Positions 58,654 to 64,000 of a stretch of DNA of 64,000 nt are shown here, piece by piece. The notes under the pieces were generated by a model, which saw only the letters and a program-made list of their open reading frames with translations, was not told the DNA's origin and ran no database searches. Every line of letters begins with the position of its first letter. The stretch's first letter is position 1. The position numbers and the translations under genes were made by a program. Where the stretch lies: positions 1 through 64,000 of the forward strand of contig MCGO01000105.1 of assembly GCA_002104985.1 (NCBI GenBank), read 5' to 3'. Origin of the DNA: Rhizoclosmatium globosum (Eukaryota; Chytridiomycota; Chytridiomycetes; Chytridiales; Chytriomycetaceae).

Positions 58654-59038
58654 GTTCCTTTGGCAGTTGGTTGGTGGGTTGGTTGGTTGTGAGAAAGAAA
58701 GATCTCCACGTGCTGGATGCAAATCCCTCACTGCCCCTCAACCAACAAAGGAAACGATTACAGGCAGATAAATACCAGTTTGGTATCACGTATTTAGTTG
58801 GTCAAGAAATGCATGTTAAAACGCGTGAGAGATACTGATGATCATTGAAAACAAATGTATTCATCTGAGTTTTTGATACACTAAAACAGAAAAAAATGAG
58901 TGAACTGGAAGGAAGTTCAATCATGCTTGAAGATCATTGGAGTGCAAAAAAAAATCACGACTTGTAAAAAACCAAACTTCAAATGTGAAATTTCAATGTC
59001 GTGTTTCGTGTATTGGCATAAAAGTAGAACGTTTAAAA

Positions 59039-59373
59039 ATGGACCAAACTACTTCAGCGGCGAACTCAATCAAGCGCCTAATTACTCGCCGTTTGGCAAT
59101 ATCCGGACTCGCTTTCCTTATTGGTTTGCTGATATCTTCTTATGCTGGCTTCACGCTATCCACCGTCCTGTCACAAAACAGCGACTTTTCAAGAATAGGC
59201 TTCCTTCTCGCGACTCTTATCGCTTGCTGCCATCACTTTTTGCTTTGTTTCCATTCAGTTTCTTCTGCTCCATTACACTTCTCGATACGCACGAGACATT
59301 AAATAGCTTGTTGGAAAGCCCAAAGCACATTGGTGATACAAAAGAAAAGGAGTTACTTTCAAGTTTTTGCTGA
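59039..59373 (+). pseudogene. Small membrane protein, copy 1, frameshifted
   Basis: Starts MDQTTSAANSIKRLITRRLA with a first hydrophobic helix (ISGLAFLIGLLISSYAGF) closely matching the intact neighbour at 59622. After about 59240 the original frame ends early, while another frame continues with SITLLDTHETLNSLLESP to a stop at 59371-59373, matching the neighbour's VLDAYEIIACDLENP end. One indel in 59230-59270 explains this. Confidence 0.6.
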
Positions 59374-59621
59374 TAGTTTTTGACTTATTTATGAATTAAA
59401 AGCGAAGGGATTCCTATTTAAGTCATTACCAACACACCTCTTCCGTTGCATCAATAAACAGAATGGCTTGAGAACGCTCAGAAGTACCTTACATTTGTTA
59501 AAAGAGTTCTAATTTATCTCCAGATCAATGGAATTTGTGGCACTTTGAGTGTCGGTGTTTGGTCGCCATTCGGTCACCAACAAAACCCTGAAATGTGTCT
59601 GAAAAGTCTGTGCAAACAAAA

Positions 59622-59945
59622 ATGTCCCAAAACACATCAACAAATTCAATCAAGTGCCTCGTTGTTCGCCGCTTAGCGTTATTCGGGCTCTTTTTCTTGC
59701 TTGGAGTGCTGTTCTCTTGCTACGCTGGCATTTCGATTGCTCTCACGAATACATCAGGATTTCTTGTAGGCAGTGTAGTTTTCGCTGCTGTCGCTTTCTT
59801 CTCTGCATCTGTCTACTTTCTCCAGCTTCTCATTTGTACGATATACAAAGTGCTCGATGCATATGAGATAATTGCTTGTGATTTAGAAAATCCAAACTAT
59901 GTGGATAAGGTGCTTGCGTCCAATGAAACTGTTAGATTCAATTAA
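59622..59945 (+). CDS. Small membrane protein, copy 2 (107 residues, unknown)
   Basis: ATG 59622; the frame opens at GTG 59595. Basic N-terminus (SIKCLVVRRLALF), then hydrophobic stretches at residues 18-40 (FGLFFLLGVLFSCYAGISIAL) and 46-75 (GFLVGSVVFAAVAFFSASVYFL), a short polar tail (ACDLENPNYVDKVLASNE). Two or three membrane helices. No known family. Tandem paralog of the broken copy 1, which shares the SIK-x2-x3-RRLA opening. Confidence 0.65.
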   Translation: MSQNTSTNSIKCLVVRRLALFGLFFLLGVLFSCYAGISIALTNTSGFLVGSVVFAAVAFFSASVYFLQLLICTIYKVLDAYEIIACDLENPNYVDKVLASNETVRFN

Positions 59946-60133
59946 AGTATCGAGTTGCGATCCTACTCATTTCTTTATTGCTTTATGATGGCTTGACTTC
60001 AGTCACAGTGTCAACAGCCAAATAATGACAAAGCAATGAAATAGGCTACAAGTCCTGAGTTAATAACGCTTATAGAATATGTGTATTGCTATAAGTTGGT
60101 TAAATTGTTCAAATAAACAGAAATAACTCTTTG

Positions 60134-61597
60134 ATGAAAGTTCTAATTGCCTTGGGGATCCTTCTCCGACTGGCCCTAATCCAGCATCCAACCTTTCCCG
60201 GGCTAATTGGATCTCGAATTGAAGTTGCGACTCCGTTGACCTCCTTCAAACGACGTAAGCTTTGAAGTTGAAGTTCGCAGTTGTCATTAAACCACTCTGC
60301 ACCAAAAACCAGTGCAAGAAGGCATCCACCTGTTCCGTAACAATATCGATCCTTATGAGGGAGGACCCTTTCATCAGGTACCATACCTCGGTAGTTTTAC
60401 CCCATAACACACACTAACACACACTAACACAAATCCAGCCTCCCCTCATCCTCGCCCTCTTCCACATCCTCCCTCAAGTATTAACACCATACCTGTTCCC
60501 CCTAATCGACCTCCTCACATCCATCCTCCTCCTCCAAATCGCAAAAACCTACAAATACCGTCCCTTCCCACCGCAACCCGAGAAAGACGAAACAGTGCCT
60601 GTGGATACACCTTTGGACCCTGAAATCGCTGCGGCCGTGTACTTGTTGAACCCGTGGACGCTTGCTGCGTGTGTGGGGAGGAGTACGGGTGTTGTCACGT
60701 CGTTGGCTGTTGTTTCCGGGGTTTATTTTGCGACGAGGGGGAGGAGGGTTGGGTGTATGGTTTCGTTGGCGTTTGCGGCTTATTGTGGTGTTTGGGCGGG
60801 GATGTTGGTTTTGCCGTGTGGGTTGTTGATTGCTGGGGTTAATAAGGCGAAGGTGAGGGACTGCGTGTTTTGTGTTAGGATGTGTATTTAAGTCGATGGA
60901 GCAGCAATTGCCAACTCTCTTTTCGGGTTCGGTGCTGTTTGCGACGTTCACATTCGCGTACCTCCTTCTTTCAAACCTTCTTATGGGTTCCTGGTCCTTC
61001 CTCTCGTCTACATACGGAACTCTATTCCTTGTTCCAGACTTGACTCCCAATATTGGTCTCTCATGGTACATTTTCATTGAAATGTTTGACCAATTCCGGT
61101 TGTTTTTCTTGCTCGTGTTCCAAATCTTTGTCGTTGCGTTCTGTGTTCCACTTAGCATCAAGTTCAACGAGCAGCCATTGTTGGTTGTTACTCTGTTGCT
61201 TGTTGTCACGAGCGCGTTCAAGAGTTATCCGGAAGTTGGGGATGTGGGGTTGTATGTGCCGTTTGTGTTTATGCATCAGGAATTGTTCAAGTGTGAGTGT
61301 TTTTATTTTCTTGTCACATTGGAGGAGATGACTAACTATTCCACAGACATGAAGAACTTGTATTTAATTACGCATTTGGCACTTGCTGCCACAATTCTCC
61401 TCCCTCTCTTTTACAATCTCTGGATCTATGCGGGAAGTGGAAACGCCAACTTCTTTTATGCAATCACGTTGGTTGTGGGTGTTGGACAGGTGTTGTTGAT
61501 TGGGGATTTGATTGCAGCAAGTTTAAGACGGGAATGGGAGCGTGAAGGGCCTGGAGTCGCTTTGAGAAAGAAGAGGGTAGAAGTTACCATGAAGTGA
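60134..61597 (+). CDS. GPI transamidase subunit PIG-U (Gab1-type)
   Basis: Exons 60134-60254, 60313-60377, 60439-60852, 60893-61292 and 61347-61597, phases agree, about 416 residues. The start MKVLIALGILLRLAL is a signal anchor. Then come SRIEVATPLTSFKRLQEGI, DPYEGGPFHQPPLIL (lumenal loop hallmark of PIG-U), AVYLLNPWTLAACVGRSTGV, PDLTPNIGLSWYIFIEMFDQFR (the most conserved stretch of the family) and KSYPEVGDVGLYVPF. About eight to nine membrane segments. PIG-U is a subunit of the ER complex that attaches GPI anchors. A minus-strand frame across 60109-60384 is a shadow. Confidence 0.93.
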
Positions 61598-61789
61598 TTC
61601 TGATTGTGGTGTTGTCTTGGGAAAGGAGTTGGCCCCAACACGAAATAAAGTATATTCTGGAGACTTTCAATTCTATCGATGTTGGAGGCAGCTAAACCCA
61701 GAGAACCCAAGCAAAATACAGTAACCGATGGAGGCGTTTCATCATTTTATGAGAGGGAAGAGAGGGAGGGGTATTCGGCGTCAACAAGC

Positions 61790-61965
61790 GGCAGTGTAAA
61801 GCCAGCGACACCAGTTCCCGGGTCTGGTGCGAGCACACAGAATCCACAGGAGAAATTCAAAAATATTTGTGATAATAGGAATACGTGCGGCGCACGCAGA
61901 TTTAGTTATCACACTAAATAGAACAGATACTACACTTGATCTTAGCCTGTTAGGCTTGAGAGGAT
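61790..61965 (-). ncRNA. U2 spliceosomal snRNA
   Basis: On the minus strand the 5' part reads ATCCTCTCAAGCCTAACAGG then CTAAGATCAAGTGTAGTATC, TGTTC. It matches U2 stem I (AAGCCT/AGGCT) and the branch-point-recognition region with GTGTAGTATCTG; the 28-base distance from the 5' end to GATC equals that of human U2. Next are a stem-IIa-like TTAGT..ACTAA, a GC hairpin (CGTGCGCCGCACG), an Sm-type ATATTTTTG, and a 3' hairpin CACCAG..CTGGTG with CCCGGG loop. The 3' end is approximate. The plus-strand frame over this region should not be annotated as protein. Confidence 0.9.
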
Positions 61966-62255
61966 TGTGCTTGGAAAACGAGGGAAGGGAGGAGTGGTTT
62001 TATACCCGTTTCGAGAATGCGCAGTCCGTAGTTTGATTGAATTATGGTGGAGTTCTTATGTGGCGGAGTTGATGTTTCCAAGTCAACCGAATGAATTTCA
62101 TTGACATTCTTAATAAGACCTGCACGTTTAGGAACCACGAATTGTATACACTTCATATAAAACGATAAACTAAATAAATGCAAACTCAAAAACAGAGAAA
62201 ACGATAGTACTCAAAGGGGAAAAAGTCATAACCCACAAACAACAACAACGTCTCC

Positions 62256-64000
62256 TCACTTTTTACCCTCCAAGACCAACCGAATTCTCTCCAACACATC
62301 CGCCTTCGTACTCTCATCTAATCCGTCCAACCCTTCCAATGCATTCTCCACCTCTCCAACAACATCCCTCTCCTCAACTTCATTCCCACTCTCCCCACTA
62401 CTCTCCACCCCTTGCAACTGCCCCTGACTATTATTATCCACCCTCAAAACCCCCAACCACTCCTCCAAACTAGTCTCCCCAACAACATCACCTCCACCTT
62501 CCCCATCAAACAAACTCTCTTCATCCTCTCCAACGCCCTTCTCAAGGTTCGCAACCTGTCGACACAGCGGACACTGGAACATGACGGAACTGCCCAAGAG
62601 CGGCATGACGCAGCGGAAGTGGAAGCAGTGGGAACATGGGGCGAGGAAGAGGGTTTGGAGAGGGGAGAGGGGGGAGAGGCAGATGCAGCAGTCTGTGCAT
62701 GATGTGCCTGAGGCGGCTGTTGTGGAGGTTGGGTTCATTGCGGAGAGGAGGGCGCGGAGGGCGGCTTTTAGGCGGAGGGGGTTTGGTTTTGGTGGGTCTT
62801 TTGAACGGATTGTAACAAAGATTTTCATAACGACTGATTTGTACATGTCTACATTGTGGATGTGAGTTGTTAGATTTGAGTGTGGAGTGCTGGGAAGGTT
62901 ATTTTTGTTCACCTTCTTGTCTGCCTTGGTAATCCATTCCGAGTTGAATAACGTCGCCGCTCTTGATTGCGTATGGACGACTCTCTTTTCCTGATGGACT
63001 CAAGCGATGGCGGTTCACCCAGGTTCCGGAAGAAGAACCCACGTCTTTGAACATTACTTGGCCGTCCTCCGAGACCCAGAGTTCAGCATGAGTACGAGAA
63101 ACAACTTTGGATTTGAATGCAATAAAGTCGACTTGAGGCTGTTCCTTCTTTTCAGGAATGATTGCTGGCGTTGTTGAGGAAGCAGCGGCGGGGCCGGCTG
63201 CATTTGGGTCTGAGGACGTTGGTTGATAGTCTGAGGTTGTCGTTAGCTTAAATACATCAAATCCAGTTGAATTACCAATAAAGCCAGAGGTGGATTGGTA
63301 TGATGCTGGCAATACAGCCACTTCGTTTGTTGAAGCTGCGAGTTCTCCGTCGATAGATATTCCTGTTGGTTCAAGTTCATCTGGTTGGGCGATGGGCGCT
63401 GGTGGAGGCTGCAACATGATGTTCAGCATTGCATTCGATGAAGGAAAGTCCTCATCAAGGACAGACACATCCAACATCTTTGTCCCTCAATCCATCCGTC
63501 TGGCAGTATCTTCCTCAACCGCTGTATTCTATACATTTTTTGCAGCATATACAGCCTCCCAATTGCAGTTCTTCCCAAAGTGGTATGGGTATCACACCCT
63601 TCCAGGCCTGCCTCCCACCGCCTCCAACCTCCTCCAACCCTCCTTACACTTCCACAGAAACTAACCTTCTTGTCGACTTTGCGGCCAATCTTGAGGACCA
63701 TCCCCTTCATCAAATCCCTTTCAATTGGTTCAAAGTGAAAACGTTGTGGCTGAGGAGCCCCAGGGATCGCACCAAGGACCTGTGCATTCTCCCTAAGTAG
63801 ATGGTATTAGTTTAGTTAGGCAGTTGGGACAGCATCGGAGGCGTCCCTAGGTGGGACACTAGCAAAGACACTCAACAGTCAACTTACCGATGTGGGAAGA
63901 TCTGCACCTTGTACGTGTATACTAAACTGTTTCCTGGCTCGTGCGTTGACACGGTCGTGGCACTGGATGCACTGGATGCGCTTTGGGCGAGGACGGGAGG
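62256..64000 (-). CDS. Dma1/CHFR-type FHA-RING E3 ubiquitin ligase (5' end beyond right edge)
   Basis: Exons >64000-63888, 63792-63666, 63477-62913 and 62848-62256, phases agree; at least 460 residues. The start of the FHA domain reads YKVQIFPH, LGAIPGAPQPQRFHFEP, VLKIGRKVDKK. After an unusual insert of about 115 mostly disordered residues (62913-63477, first two thirds) the FHA resumes with FIAFKSKVVSRTHAELWV, SSSGTWVNRHRL and DVIQLGMDYQG. A linker and a C-terminal RING (CCICLSPLSPLQ, APCSHCFHFRC, FQCPLC) follow, then an acidic tail. Dma ligases couple phospho-recognition to ubiquitylation at the spindle pole and septum and act upstream of the Spg1/Tem1 pathway, whose GTPase is also in this window. 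The N-terminus is missing. Confidence 0.88.

Noticed and set aside
60109..60384. Minus-strand 91-residue frame
   Set aside because: It covers PIG-U exons 1 and 2 on the other strand, whose family motifs and splice phases are clear.
61679..61921. Plus-strand open frame overlapping the U2 locus
   Set aside because: It lies over the antisense of U2 snRNA and its 3' flank, is low complexity and has no family resemblance.
1..64000. Retrotransposon or DNA-transposon coding genes
   Set aside because: No reverse transcriptase, integrase or transposase motif was seen in any frame; repeats found are tied to duplicated genes and tRNAs.

Overview
The window looks like nuclear DNA of an early-diverging, zoosporic fungus, most likely a chytrid (Chytridiomycota). 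The reasons are: compact genes on both strands, introns mostly 45-60 bases with GT-AG ends, a U2 snRNA gene and nuclear tRNA genes, fungal proteins (Got1, Hul5/UBE3C, Mdm31/32, Spg1/Tem1, Dma-type FHA-RING), and a long multi-domain adenylate kinase of the AK9 type that is normally tied to flagella. No bacterial operons, phage or CRISPR are present. The species is inferred, not proven.

Layout. 1-5.4 kb: a tandem array of five copies of a seven-transmembrane-like protein, of which only the last full copy is clearly intact. 5.4-13.3 kb: a coiled-coil protein, tRNA-Arg, a zinc-finger/coiled-coil gene lying between two 43-base direct repeats, a beta-rich unknown and a NACHT-type NTPase. 13.5-20 kb: a secreted EXORDIUM-like protein inside a 2.1-kb duplicated segment, an FHA-kinase-FHA-FHA protein kinase, a second 7TM-like gene and two tRNA genes. 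20-27.2 kb, all minus strand: Cof-type HAD phosphatase, a sterol-dehydrogenase-like SDR, Hul5/UBE3C and Got1. 27.3-34 kb: an ANKRD13-like gene, a GPI-anchored surface protein, and the second, broken copy of the EXORDIUM-like segment with a tRNA-Thr-linked repeat. 34-43.4 kb, minus strand: a branched-chain 2-oxoacid dehydrogenase E2 with duplicated lipoyl and E3-binding domains, an Spg1/Tem1 GTPase and the AK9-like kinase. 43.5-50.6 kb: an AAA-like ATPase/PD-(D/E)XK protein, a TPR protein, an RMI2-like OB-fold protein, a Cache receptor without an output domain and a METTL21-like methyltransferase. 50.7-64 kb: an aspartic protease, a decayed methyltransferase 3' end, three tRNAs, a zinc-finger protein with a new acidic repeat, Mdm31/32, a pair of small membrane proteins, PIG-U, U2 snRNA and a Dma-type FHA-RING ligase cut by the right edge.

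The genes are not one pathway. Recurring themes are local duplication followed by decay (7TM array, EXORDIUM-like/tRNA-Thr segments, methyltransferase tail, small membrane pair) and FHA-based signalling (two unrelated FHA proteins). Several otherwise intact genes carry single-base frameshifts, some in homopolymers, so part of the 'pseudogene' signal could be assembly error. Exon borders were worked out by hand from GT-AG sites, reading phase and family conservation; most have consistent phase, but none is confirmed by transcripts.
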